Shown here: piece by piece, positions 1-6,594 of the stretch | Position numbering within the stretch: position 1 is the stretch's first letter | Layout: every line of letters begins with the position of its first letter | Assembly: GCA_003248755.1 (NCBI GenBank) | Contig: QFQW01000074.1 | Span: 1-18,363 of the forward strand | Direction of reading: 5' to 3' | Length of the DNA stretch: 18,363 bases | Source of the DNA: Chryseobacterium sp. | GTDB taxonomy: Bacteria; Bacteroidota; Bacteroidia; Flavobacteriales; Weeksellaceae | Made by a program: the position numbers and the translations under genes | Notes under the pieces: generated by a model | Seen by the model: only the letters and a program-made list of their open reading frames with translations | What the model was told of the DNA's origin: nothing | The model's database searches: none

Positions 1-159
1 TGAATTATGATATTTTAAACAAAAATAATAAAAAAAATAAATTGTTTTTGTTAATCTAAAATTAATTATTTAAATGATATGGTTTTATTGCTTGTTTATT
101 TATTTTAAAAACGAGTTTTTTTAGAATTATAGTAATTTATATTTTTATTTTCAATAATT

Positions 160-190
160 TTTGAAAGTTTAGAAATTTTAATTACATTTG
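160..190 (+). promoter_or_regulatory. Candidate promoter for the GbsR-type gene
   Basis: TTTG at 160-163 and TACATTTG at 183-190 are separated by 19 bases. This matches the Bacteroidota housekeeping promoter pattern (TTTG near -33, TAnnTTTG near -7). The expected transcription start is near 197, giving a leader of about 20 bases before the ATG at 216. The 160 bases upstream are very AT-rich and I see no gene in them. Confidence 0.6.
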
Positions 191-215
191 TACAAGAATT
201 TAATCCTTACGAAAA

Positions 216-716
216 ATGAAACTCGATGAAGCTAAAGAAAAATATATTCAAACTTGGGGAACATTAGCCACGAATTGGGGAATAAATAGAACAATGGCGC
301 AAGTTCACGCATTACTTCTTGCTGAAGGTAAACCTTTATCAACAGATGAAGTTATGGAAGTTTTGCAAATTTCAAGAGGAAATGCTAATATGAATCTTCG
401 AAATCTTCTAGAGTGGGGAATCGTGAAAAAAGAACTTTTGAAAGGTGATAGGAAAGAATACTTTGTAGCGGAACGTGATATGTGGTTTCTTTTCAAACAA
501 TTGGTAAAAGAACGTAAAAAAAGAGAGATTGAACCTGTTCTGAATTCTATTGCTGAACTCAAAATTGTAGATGAAGATACAGAAGAAGCAAAACGATTTA
601 CAGACTTGATGAAAGAAATGGAAAGTGTGACAGATAAGGTCTTCAATATAATGGATTTGGCAATAAAAAGTGACGACCATTGGCTGGTTGGAAAGATTAC
701 AAACTTACTGAAGTAA
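216..716 (+). CDS. GbsR/MarR-family transcriptional regulator
   Basis: This 166-residue protein resembles the GbsR branch of winged-helix MarR-type regulators. The N-terminus (YIQTWGTLATNWGINRTMAQ) and the block LSTDEVMEVLQISRGNANMN, around residues 41-60, are typical of that family. The winged helix should span about residues 25-85, and the charged helical C-terminal half is probably the dimerisation and sensing part. In Bacillus, GbsR is a choline-responsive repressor, but no choline or betaine genes are visible here, so the ligand is unknown. A consensus-like promoter lies just upstream. The next two genes on the same strand encode small membrane proteins and are the obvious candidate targets. 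Family assignment is confident; the role is inferred. Confidence 0.85.
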   Translation: MKLDEAKEKYIQTWGTLATNWGINRTMAQVHALLLAEGKPLSTDEVMEVLQISRGNANMNLRNLLEWGIVKKELLKGDRKEYFVAERDMWFLFKQLVKERKKREIEPVLNSIAELKIVDEDTEEAKRFTDLMKEMESVTDKVFNIMDLAIKSDDHWLVGKITNLLK

Positions 717-717
717 A

Positions 718-744
718 TGTCATTCTGAGCCTGTCGAAGAATCT
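718..744 (+). repeat. Single arm of a GTCATTC...GAATCT intergenic repeat
   Basis: The segment starts TGTCATTCTGAG and ends GAAGAATCT, directly after the stop codon of the regulator gene. It shares both ends (TGTCATTC and GAATCT) with the arms of the large palindrome at 1644-1699. I recall sequences of this kind as dispersed intergenic repeats in flavobacterial genomes. Only one arm is present here. No coding role is apparent. Confidence 0.5.
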
Positions 745-767
745 AAAGGAAATCATTTTCCTTTTTT
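745..767 (+). terminator. Weak terminator-like hairpin after the GbsR-type gene
   Basis: AAAGGAAA (745-752) and TTTCCTTT (757-764) can pair around the loop TCAT and are followed by more T residues (765-767). The stem has only two G-C pairs, so it may be a partial terminator. It lies between the regulator gene and the two membrane-protein genes, and so may reduce their co-transcription. Confidence 0.45.
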
Positions 768-814
768 ATTTCAAATTGAATTTCAAAAATTACTGAAAAT
801 ATAAAAATTACAAA

Positions 815-1168
815 ATGATTAATATTATTTCCTTTACAATCTATTTTCTCATTACGGTTCCAGTGATAGTTTTTGTAGGTTGGAAGTGTTTTACAATCGG
901 TAGAATTTATCTATTGGATTTGTTCAGAAATATTCAGATATGTGATTCTGTCAATAGAATTTTGTTGATTGGATATTATCTGATGAATATCGGATATGTT
1001 ACTTTTTCTCTTTCAGAAGGTCTAAAAACTGCAACAATCGAATTATTTGTTGTTTCAATGTTTACAAAAACGGCAACAACTCTTTTGCTAATCGCTGTGA
1101 TGCATTATATCAATATTTTTCTTCTGACTTATTTTCGTAAACAAATATTATTAACCTTTAAATCATAA
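815..1168 (+). CDS. Small three-helix membrane protein, first of a related pair
   Basis: This 117-residue protein is not one I can name. Hydrophobic segments lie at about residues 4-23, 48-66 and 88-105, so it should be an inner-membrane protein with three helices. Between the first two helices is the motif LLDLF (33-37), and the second helix carries GYYLMNIGY (53-61). Both have counterparts at matching places in the next gene (MMDIF and GFYLLNFGF), so the two look like diverged tandem duplicates. The start codon of the next gene follows 4 bases after this stop codon, implying one transcript. The upstream neighbour is a GbsR-type regulator on the same strand. Function is unknown; a partner or target of the regulator is a guess. 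Confidence 0.75.
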   Translation: MINIISFTIYFLITVPVIVFVGWKCFTIGRIYLLDLFRNIQICDSVNRILLIGYYLMNIGYVTFSLSEGLKTATIELFVVSMFTKTATTLLLIAVMHYINIFLLTYFRKQILLTFKS

Positions 1169-1172
1169 AATT

Positions 1173-1565
1173 ATGACCGCCACTTACAATCTTACCGCTT
1201 ATGCAATCTATTTGCCAATCGTTTTAATATTAACTGTTATTGTTTCTGAGCTACTTTTCCGAAATGCAAAAGTATTTATGATGGATATTTTTCATCAGAA
1301 ATCTGATATTGCTTTAGCAACCAATTCTTTATTCAAAATTGGATTTTATCTGCTGAATTTTGGATTTGCGCTTTTAATTATTGAATTCAATCAACTCATA
1401 ACCGGAGAATCTTTGGTTGTTGGTTTGAGTAAAAAAGTAGGCGGATTTTCAATTTATTTAGGATTGATGCTTCTTTTCAATCTGCTACTTTTTATGAAAG
1501 GAAGAAAGAAGTCTAATGAAAAAGAACCTAGTAATAATTTGAATGATGAAAAACCTAATATTTAA
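1173..1565 (+). CDS. Small three-helix membrane protein, second of a related pair
   Basis: This 130-residue protein has predicted helices at about residues 10-28, 54-70 and 92-108, followed by a hydrophilic, lysine-rich tail (from GRKKSNEKE) that is probably cytoplasmic. The MMDIF motif (36-40) and GFYLLNFGF (57-65) mirror LLDLF and GYYLMNIGY of the preceding gene, supporting a common origin. It is probably co-translated with that gene because only 4 bases separate them. The charged tail is absent from the first copy and is the main difference between them. No function can be assigned from sequence. Confidence 0.75.
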   Translation: MTATYNLTAYAIYLPIVLILTVIVSELLFRNAKVFMMDIFHQKSDIALATNSLFKIGFYLLNFGFALLIIEFNQLITGESLVVGLSKKVGGFSIYLGLMLLFNLLLFMKGRKKSNEKEPSNNLNDEKPNI

Positions 1566-1643
1566 AATCATAATGTTCTTCCTTTTCAGAACAAACCGAA
1601 GAACAAAAGGCGATTTCCTTAACCTTTAAATTAAAACGTAGTA

Positions 1644-1699
1644 TTTGTCATTCCGTAGGAATCTCGGCAGTTATGTATAGATTCCTACGGAATGACAAA
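1644..1699. repeat. Large perfect palindrome of the GTCATTCC...GGAATCT repeat type
   Basis: Two perfectly complementary 21-base arms (1644-1664 and 1679-1699) flank a 14-base loop (1665-1678). Each arm contains GTCATTCCGTAGGAATCT or its complement. There is no T-run on either side typical of a terminator. The arm ends match the single repeat arm at 718-744, so both probably belong to one dispersed intergenic repeat family, comparable in form to REP elements. A transcript would fold into a very stable stem. Confidence 0.75.
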
Positions 1700-1743
1700 C
1701 AAGGCGTGATATAATTAATACTTTTTATAGACACAATATTCAT

Positions 1744-1774
1744 AAACTTTGGAAGCCGACTTTCAAAGTTTTTT
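1744..1774 (+). terminator. Intrinsic terminator upstream of the sigma factor gene
   Basis: AAACTTTGGAAG (1744-1755) pairs with CTTTCAAAGTTT (1760-1771) with one G-T wobble around the tetraloop CCGA, and T residues follow to 1774. It lies about 180 bases past the membrane-protein genes and just before the candidate ECF promoter. It would stop read-through from upstream. Confidence 0.65.
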
Positions 1775-1796
1775 CATAAATTTTCAAAATAATTCC

Positions 1797-1819
1797 AACC
1801 TTTTTTAAACTGTTGCATC
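1797..1819 (+). promoter_or_regulatory. Candidate ECF-type promoter of the sigma factor gene
   Basis: CCAACC ends at 1800 and GCATC lies at 1815-1819, with 15 bases between the AAC core (1797-1799) and GCATC. This is close to the AAC-type -35 and short -10 layout of ECF promoters, and no TAnnTTTG box is seen. The ATG follows at 1841. If correct, the sigma factor would transcribe its own gene. This rests on pattern resemblance only. Confidence 0.35.
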
Positions 1820-1840
1820 TTTCCTTATAAAAGCCAATGT

Positions 1841-2365
1841 ATGGAACACGAAATATACATAAGATGCAGAAACAAAGACCGCAACGCACAGCGGAAACTT
1901 TATGAAGAATATGCAGGCCGATTCTTCGTAACCTGCAAACGTTATCTGAAAAATGATGAAGATGCGGAGGAAGTTTTAGCAGATTCTTTCTACATTATTT
2001 TCACAAAACTAGAACAACTCAAAGATTTTCAGGTTTTTGACGCTTGGGCAAAGAAAATTGTGGTTAATCAATGTTTACAAAAACTTCGTAAGAAACAACC
2101 GTTTTCGATTTCTATTGAAGAAAATTTTGTGGATTTACCAGATTCAGAAACAGAAAATGTTTCGGAAGAAAAAGGGATTTTGTCGCTTCTCAATTTCCTT
2201 CCGGAAGGTTGTCGCACGATTTTTAATTTGTTTGCGATGGAGGGTTATCCTCACAAAGAAATTGCACAAATGCTTTCTATTTCAGAAGGCACATCCAAAT
2301 CTCAAGTGAATTTTGCCCGCAAGAAATTGCAGGAATTGGTGAAACTTCAAACAATTAATTCTTAA
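1841..2365 (+). CDS. ECF-type RNA polymerase sigma-70 factor
   Basis: This 174-residue protein has the two-domain layout of extracytoplasmic-function sigma factors. Region 2 occupies about residues 8-75, with an acidic DAEEVLADSF segment and FDAWAKKIVVNQCLQKLRKK at its end. Region 4 spans about residues 121-168, with GYPHKEIAQMLSISEGTSKS as its helix-turn-helix. An acidic linker separates the two. It recruits core RNA polymerase to a dedicated promoter set. The next gene begins 11 bases downstream and encodes a membrane protein with an anti-sigma-like N-terminus, the usual arrangement for a sigma/anti-sigma pair. An ECF-like promoter motif upstream suggests autoregulation. The regulon is not visible. 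Confidence 0.9.
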   Translation: MEHEIYIRCRNKDRNAQRKLYEEYAGRFFVTCKRYLKNDEDAEEVLADSFYIIFTKLEQLKDFQVFDAWAKKIVVNQCLQKLRKKQPFSISIEENFVDLPDSETENVSEEKGILSLLNFLPEGCRTIFNLFAMEGYPHKEIAQMLSISEGTSKSQVNFARKKLQELVKLQTINS

Positions 2366-2376
2366 AGTTTAAACAA

Positions 2377-4527
2377 ATGGAAAATCAAGATATTGATAAA
2401 ATGTTCAGTGATGCTGGGAAATCAGCAGAGGAAAATCCAACATTTCCTGCTTTTGAAAAAGTTTGGGAAAAAGTTGAAGAGAAATTAGATAAAAAAGAAA
2501 ATAAGAAAAGAATCATCCCGATTTGGTTTCCTTACGGAATTGCTGCGGGATTGGCTTTAACGTTTGGTGTTTTGTATTTTATGAAAGATGATAAAGTTCA
2601 GATTAAGTCTCAAGTTGCTGATAGAATCGAAGGAAAACCAGTCAATCCAAATCAAATAGAAACTCCAAAAAAAGCTCAAGAAATCAATAAAACTTTTGAA
2701 GAAAATTTGGTAAAAAATCCAATCAAACCTTCTGAGGCGAAAGATATTATTGCTTATCATGAGGTTGATTCTAAGAAAGATAAAATAGACTTGGAAGTTC
2801 AAAGAAAGAAAAATGATGAGATTTTTATACAGAAACAATCGGTCGCTATTTTTGACGAAAAATATATTAAAAAGAAAGATTCAGAAACTCTGCCGCCGCC
2901 AATTTCTAAAAGACTCGAAACATCGTCAGGAATTGTTGAAAATTATGCTTATGATGAAAAAAAAGTTGAAACTGTAAAGGCTAAATCGGCTTATTTTTCA
3001 GAAGTTAGTTCGGCATTGGAAGGAAAAGTTGCTGGTCTTACAATTTCGCCTGGTATCGGAACTCCAGGAAGTCCTTCAAAAAGTTATAATAAAGATATTG
3101 AAGAAGTAGTTGTAGTTGGATACAAAAAAACTTTTTGGCAAAAACTATTCAAAAAATCACAAAAGAAAGTTCCAATCACCGAAGTCGAAACGGAGTTACC
3201 GAATGCAGGAAAACTTACAGCTGGCGAAGTGAACGATTTTTCCAAATGGGATTATTGGCAGGATATTGCAATTCCAATTCTTGACCAATATAAAAATACA
3301 TGGAAATTTTTCCCAGACAGACGAGTTTCCGTACAATTGACCAATTTTGATAATAATGCAATCATTGGTAAAAAACTGAAGTTGATCGATGATAAAAAAG
3401 AAGTGATTTGGGAAAGCGTGACGGATAATCGTGGTAATGCTGAATTTTGGATTTCTTCATTGATAAATCAAAAAGTAAATTCACAGCAATATTCTATTAT
3501 TGATGAATATGGAAATATTTTGTCAAATAATCCAAAAGAATTCAGGAACGGACAAAATTTGATTAAAATCAATGAAAACTGTACAGGAAAAAGGCCTTTG
3601 GATCTAGTTTTTGTAGTTGATGCAACAGGTTCTATGGGGGACGAAATCAATTATCTTAAATCCGAATTATTAGATGTTTTGAAAAAAGTTGAATCTAATT
3701 TGAAGGATACCAATGTAAGATATGGCTCTGTTTTTTATCGTGATAATGGTGATGAATATGTTACCAGGAAATTTGATCTTTCTAATAATGCAGAAAATTT
3801 AATCAATTTCATTAAAAAACAAAATGCAGATGGAGGAGGAGATACACCGGAAGCAGTTGTGGAAGCTTTGGAATCATCAATTGATGGATTGGCTTGGAGC
3901 GACCAAAATTCTACAAAAATAATGTTTCTTCTTCTGGATGCTCCACCACATTTGTCGGGTGAAAACATTGAAAAACTCCATCAAAAAATTAAGCTGGCTT
4001 CCAAAAAAGGAATCATGATCATCCCGATTGCAGCAAGTGATACAGATAAACAAACAGAATATTTGATGCGTACATTCGCCCTGCTTACGAACGGAACTTA
4101 TACATTTTTAACCAATGACAGCGGAATTGGAAATGATCATATCAAACCAACGGCAAGTGAATATGAGGTTGAAAAACTGAATGATCTGTTGTTGAGATTA
4201 ATTCTTCAACGCTCCACAATTCCTGACTGTAAAAATGGTGTTACGAAAGAGTACATCAATAAAAAATTAGAGATAGAAAGTTTGGATAAAAAGGATTTTT
4301 CGACCAAAATCTATCCGAATCCGACGAAAGGTATTTTCAAAATTGATACAAATCGAGATATCGAAGAATTTGTTCTATATGATTATACAGGCAAGATATT
4401 ATTAAGGAAAAATAATTTGGGCAAAGGTTTTAATTCATTTGATATCTCTGCTTATCCGACAAGCATTTATCTTGTGAAATTGAAATATGGAACAGAATCT
4501 GAAACTTTTAAATTGATCAAGAACTAA
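2377..4527 (+). CDS. Membrane-tethered anti-sigma-like protein with VWA domain and T9SS sorting tail
   Basis: This 716-residue protein is a mosaic. Residues 1-48 are hydrophilic and resemble Bacteroidota anti-sigma N-termini (FPAFEKVWEKVEEKLDKK). One membrane helix follows at about 49-68. A lysine/glutamate-rich linker runs to about 205. Then come two motifs known from SusC-type receptors: ALEGKVAGLTI (213-223) and EEVVVVGYKK (242-251). A von Willebrand A domain starts near 407, with metal-site residues D415-A-T417-G-S419, T490 and D521. The end (643-716, starting TKIYPNPTKG) is a T9SS type A sorting domain. There is no cleavable N-terminal signal peptide, which is unusual for a T9SS cargo. 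Its position 11 bases behind an ECF sigma gene suggests it holds that sigma factor at the inner membrane. The VWA and sorting-domain calls are strong; the anti-sigma role is inferred from position and N-terminus. Confidence 0.85.
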   Translation: MENQDIDKMFSDAGKSAEENPTFPAFEKVWEKVEEKLDKKENKKRIIPIWFPYGIAAGLALTFGVLYFMKDDKVQIKSQVADRIEGKPVNPNQIETPKKAQEINKTFEENLVKNPIKPSEAKDIIAYHEVDSKKDKIDLEVQRKKNDEIFIQKQSVAIFDEKYIKKKDSETLPPPISKRLETSSGIVENYAYDEKKVETVKAKSAYFSEVSSALEGKVAGLTISPGIGTPGSPSKSYNKDIEEVVVVGYKKTFWQKLFKKSQKKVPITEVETELPNAGKLTAGEVNDFSKWDYWQDIAIPILDQYKNTWKFFPDRRVSVQLTNFDNNAIIGKKLKLIDDKKEVIWESVTDNRGNAEFWISSLINQKVNSQQYSIIDEYGNILSNNPKEFRNGQNLIKINENCTGKRPLDLVFVVDATGSMGDEINYLKSELLDVLKKVESNLKDTNVRYGSVFYRDNGDEYVTRKFDLSNNAENLINFIKKQNADGGGDTPEAVVEALESSIDGLAWSDQNSTKIMFLLLDAPPHLSGENIEKLHQKIKLASKKGIMIIPIAASDTDKQTEYLMRTFALLTNGTYTFLTNDSGIGNDHIKPTASEYEVEKLNDLLLRLILQRSTIPDCKNGVTKEYINKKLEIESLDKKDFSTKIYPNPTKGIFKIDTNRDIEEFVLYDYTGKILLRKNNLGKGFNSFDISAYPTSIYLVKLKYGTESETFKLIKN

Positions 4528-4532
4528 ATTAC

Positions 4533-4558
4533 AAAAGCAACTCCAAGAGTTGCTTTTT
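4533..4558 (+). terminator. Intrinsic terminator after the VWA protein gene
   Basis: AAAAGCAACTC (4533-4543) pairs perfectly with GAGTTGCTTTT (4547-4557) around the loop CAA, with a T-run in the 3' arm. It starts 6 bases after the stop codon and closes the sigma/VWA operon. Confidence 0.8.
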
Positions 4559-4613
4559 GTCATATTATGCTTCCAATAATTTTCCGTAAATTCGCATAAA
4601 ATTTTTTAATCAC

Positions 4614-6005
4614 ATGAACTACGATATCATTGTTATTGGAAGTGGACCTGGCGGTTATGTGACTGCAATCAGAGCTGCTCAATTAGGTTTCAAAACTGCC
4701 ATCATCGAAAAAGAAAATCTTGGTGGAATTTGTCTTAACTGGGGTTGTATCCCAACAAAAGCCCTTTTGAAATCTGCTCATGTTTTCAACTACTTGAAGC
4801 ACGCTGAAGATTATGGCCTTAATAAAGTTGAAAATCCAGGCTTCGATTTTACAAAAGTAATTCAGAGAAGTAGAGGTGTTGCTTCTAAAATGAGCAGTGG
4901 AATCGCTTTCCTTATGAGAAAAAATAAAGTGGATGTCATTATGGGGACTGCTACAGTGAAAGCTGGTAAAAAAGTTTCTGTTGTAGATGCGGAAGGAAAA
5001 ACAACTGACTATTCCGGAACCCATATTATTATTGCAACAGGAGCACGTTCCAGAGAATTGCCAAATCTTCCTCAAGATGGTAAAAAAGTAATCGGATACA
5101 GACAAGCGCTTTCTCTTCCGGAACAACCAAAATCTATGATTGTTGTAGGTTCTGGCGCTATCGGAATCGAGTTTGCAGATTTCTATAATTCCATGGGAAC
5201 CAAAGTTACTGTGGTGGAGTTTTTACCAAACATTGTTCCTTTGGAGGATGAAGAAGTTTCAAAACATGTTGAGAAATCTCTGAAAAAAGCTGGAATCGAA
5301 ATAATGACTAATTCTTCTGTAGAATCTGTTGATACATCAGGAGAAGGGGTTAAAGCGAAAGTAAAAACTGCAAAAGGAGAAATCACATTGGAAGCTGATA
5401 TTCTACTTTCTGCTGTTGGAATTGCTGCTAATTTAGAAGGAATTGGTCTGGAAGAAGTTGGAATCAAAACTGAAAAAGGAAAAGTTTTGGTTAATGAATG
5501 GTACCAGACTTCTGTTCCGGGTTATTACGCCATTGGTGATATCATCCCGACTCAGGCTTTGGCTCACGTTGCTTCTGCTGAAGGAATTACTTGCGTTGAG
5601 AAAATCAAAGGGTTGCATGTAGAGGCTATCGATTACGGAAATATTCCTGGTTGTACCTATTGCCATCCGGAAATTGCTTCTGTAGGTTTGACAGAAAAGC
5701 AAGCCAAAGAAAAAGGCTATGAAATCAAAGTTGGCAAATTCCCTTTCTCAGCTTCTGGAAAAGCAACTGCAAATGGCGATGTTGATGGATTCATCAAAGT
5801 GATTTTCGATGCGAAATATGGAGAATGGCTGGGTTGTCATATGGTTGGAGACGGCGTTACGGATATGATTGCGGAAGCGGTTGTAGCGAGAAGATTGGAA
5901 ACAACAGGCCACGATATTATCAAATCTATCCACCCGCATCCAACATTATCAGAATCGATAATGGAAGCTGCTGCTGCTGCTTATGGAGAGGTGATTCATA
6001 TCTAA
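4614..6005 (+). CDS. lpdA: Dihydrolipoyl dehydrogenase (E3)
   Basis: This 463-residue flavoprotein reoxidises dihydrolipoamide with NAD+ in 2-oxoacid dehydrogenase complexes and the glycine cleavage system. The FAD-binding glycine motif is GSGPGGYVTAIRAAQLG (9-25). The redox-active disulfide is C40/C45 in CLNWGC. A second dinucleotide motif, GSGAIGIEFA, lies near 180. The catalytic pair is H442 and E447 in HPHPTLSE. Length and end (AYGEVIHI) are normal, so the gene looks complete. No E1 or E2 genes are adjacent, so this is a stand-alone copy probably shared by several complexes. A TAAATTCG box at 4587-4594 is one base off the TAnnTTTG pattern and may be its promoter. Strong hairpins flank the gene, implying a single-gene transcript. 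Confidence 0.95.
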   Translation: MNYDIIVIGSGPGGYVTAIRAAQLGFKTAIIEKENLGGICLNWGCIPTKALLKSAHVFNYLKHAEDYGLNKVENPGFDFTKVIQRSRGVASKMSSGIAFLMRKNKVDVIMGTATVKAGKKVSVVDAEGKTTDYSGTHIIIATGARSRELPNLPQDGKKVIGYRQALSLPEQPKSMIVVGSGAIGIEFADFYNSMGTKVTVVEFLPNIVPLEDEEVSKHVEKSLKKAGIEIMTNSSVESVDTSGEGVKAKVKTAKGEITLEADILLSAVGIAANLEGIGLEEVGIKTEKGKVLVNEWYQTSVPGYYAIGDIIPTQALAHVASAEGITCVEKIKGLHVEAIDYGNIPGCTYCHPEIASVGLTEKQAKEKGYEIKVGKFPFSASGKATANGDVDGFIKVIFDAKYGEWLGCHMVGDGVTDMIAEAVVARRLETTGHDIIKSIHPHPTLSESIMEAAAAAYGEVIHI

Positions 6006-6022
6006 TATTAGAATAAAATCAT

Positions 6023-6062
6023 AAAAAAAACGGATGAAATTAATTTTTCGTCCGTTTTTTTT
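6023..6062. terminator. Bidirectional terminator between lpdA and the convergent gene
   Basis: A 17-base arm (6023-6039, A-run then CGGATGAAA) pairs with 6046-6062 (TTTCGTCCG then a T-run), with one T-G wobble and a 6-base loop. A-run and T-run flanks on both sides make it work in either direction. The stop codon of the minus-strand gene lies at its right edge. Confidence 0.8.
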
Positions 6063-6594
6063 ATTGTTTAATGCTCAAATTTCCCAATTTTATTTCCCAA
6101 ACTTCTTTTGAGTTTTTTCCGAATTTTTTCTCTTGGATTTGAAAGGAAATCAATTGTTCCAAAGCAATTGTTTTCCCAGAATTGATTTTAATTTGATAGC
6201 TATTGACCCACGAATTTTGCAATACAGACTTATTACTTTCTTGCGAAATCACTTCCAGAATGTCTTTTGAATTTTGATATTTACTTATAAATTGATTGAG
6301 TTTGATTTTTTCATTATTTGAAAGAAAATCTGAGAATTCAGTTTCGGTGCTTTGGAATAGAATGAAAATGCTTTCCTTGAGCTGGTTTTTCAAATCCAAA
6401 TCGTCTGTTTTTTGCATCAGATTGAAATATTCTACAAATTGGTCAAACTTTTCCAAAGAGCTATTTTGATATGCAGAAACCTGTAACTTATTGAAGTTAT
6501 TAGAAATACTTTTTATATTAACTGCATTGTTTTGTTGTGCCAATCCTTTCGAAGAAAGCAGAATCAAAAACAAGATATACACTGTCTTTTTCAT
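6061..6594 (-). CDS. Small secreted protein of unknown function
   Basis: This 177-residue protein begins with a clear Sec signal peptide (MKKTVYILFLILLSS, predicted cleavage after GLA at residue 19). The mature part is mostly hydrophilic and helical, with a few aromatic residues and no cysteines, so it is probably periplasmic. I do not recognise a family. Its start codon overlaps the stop of the upstream gene by four bases (ATGA at 6594-6591), so the two are translationally coupled. The partner has one membrane helix and an extracytoplasmic C-terminal part, which makes a physical interaction in the periplasm plausible but unproven. Confidence 0.75.
   Translation of the reverse strand: MKKTVYILFLILLSSKGLAQQNNAVNIKSISNNFNKLQVSAYQNSSLEKFDQFVEYFNLMQKTDDLDLKNQLKESIFILFQSTETEFSDFLSNNEKIKLNQFISKYQNSKDILEVISQESNKSVLQNSWVNSYQIKINSGKTIALEQLISFQIQEKKFGKNSKEVWEIKLGNLSIKQ

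Noticed and set aside
1..215. CRISPR array, tRNA or other RNA gene in the AT-rich left end
   Set aside because: No repeated spacers, cloverleaf or conserved RNA motif could be seen; only the promoter elements near 160-190 stand out.
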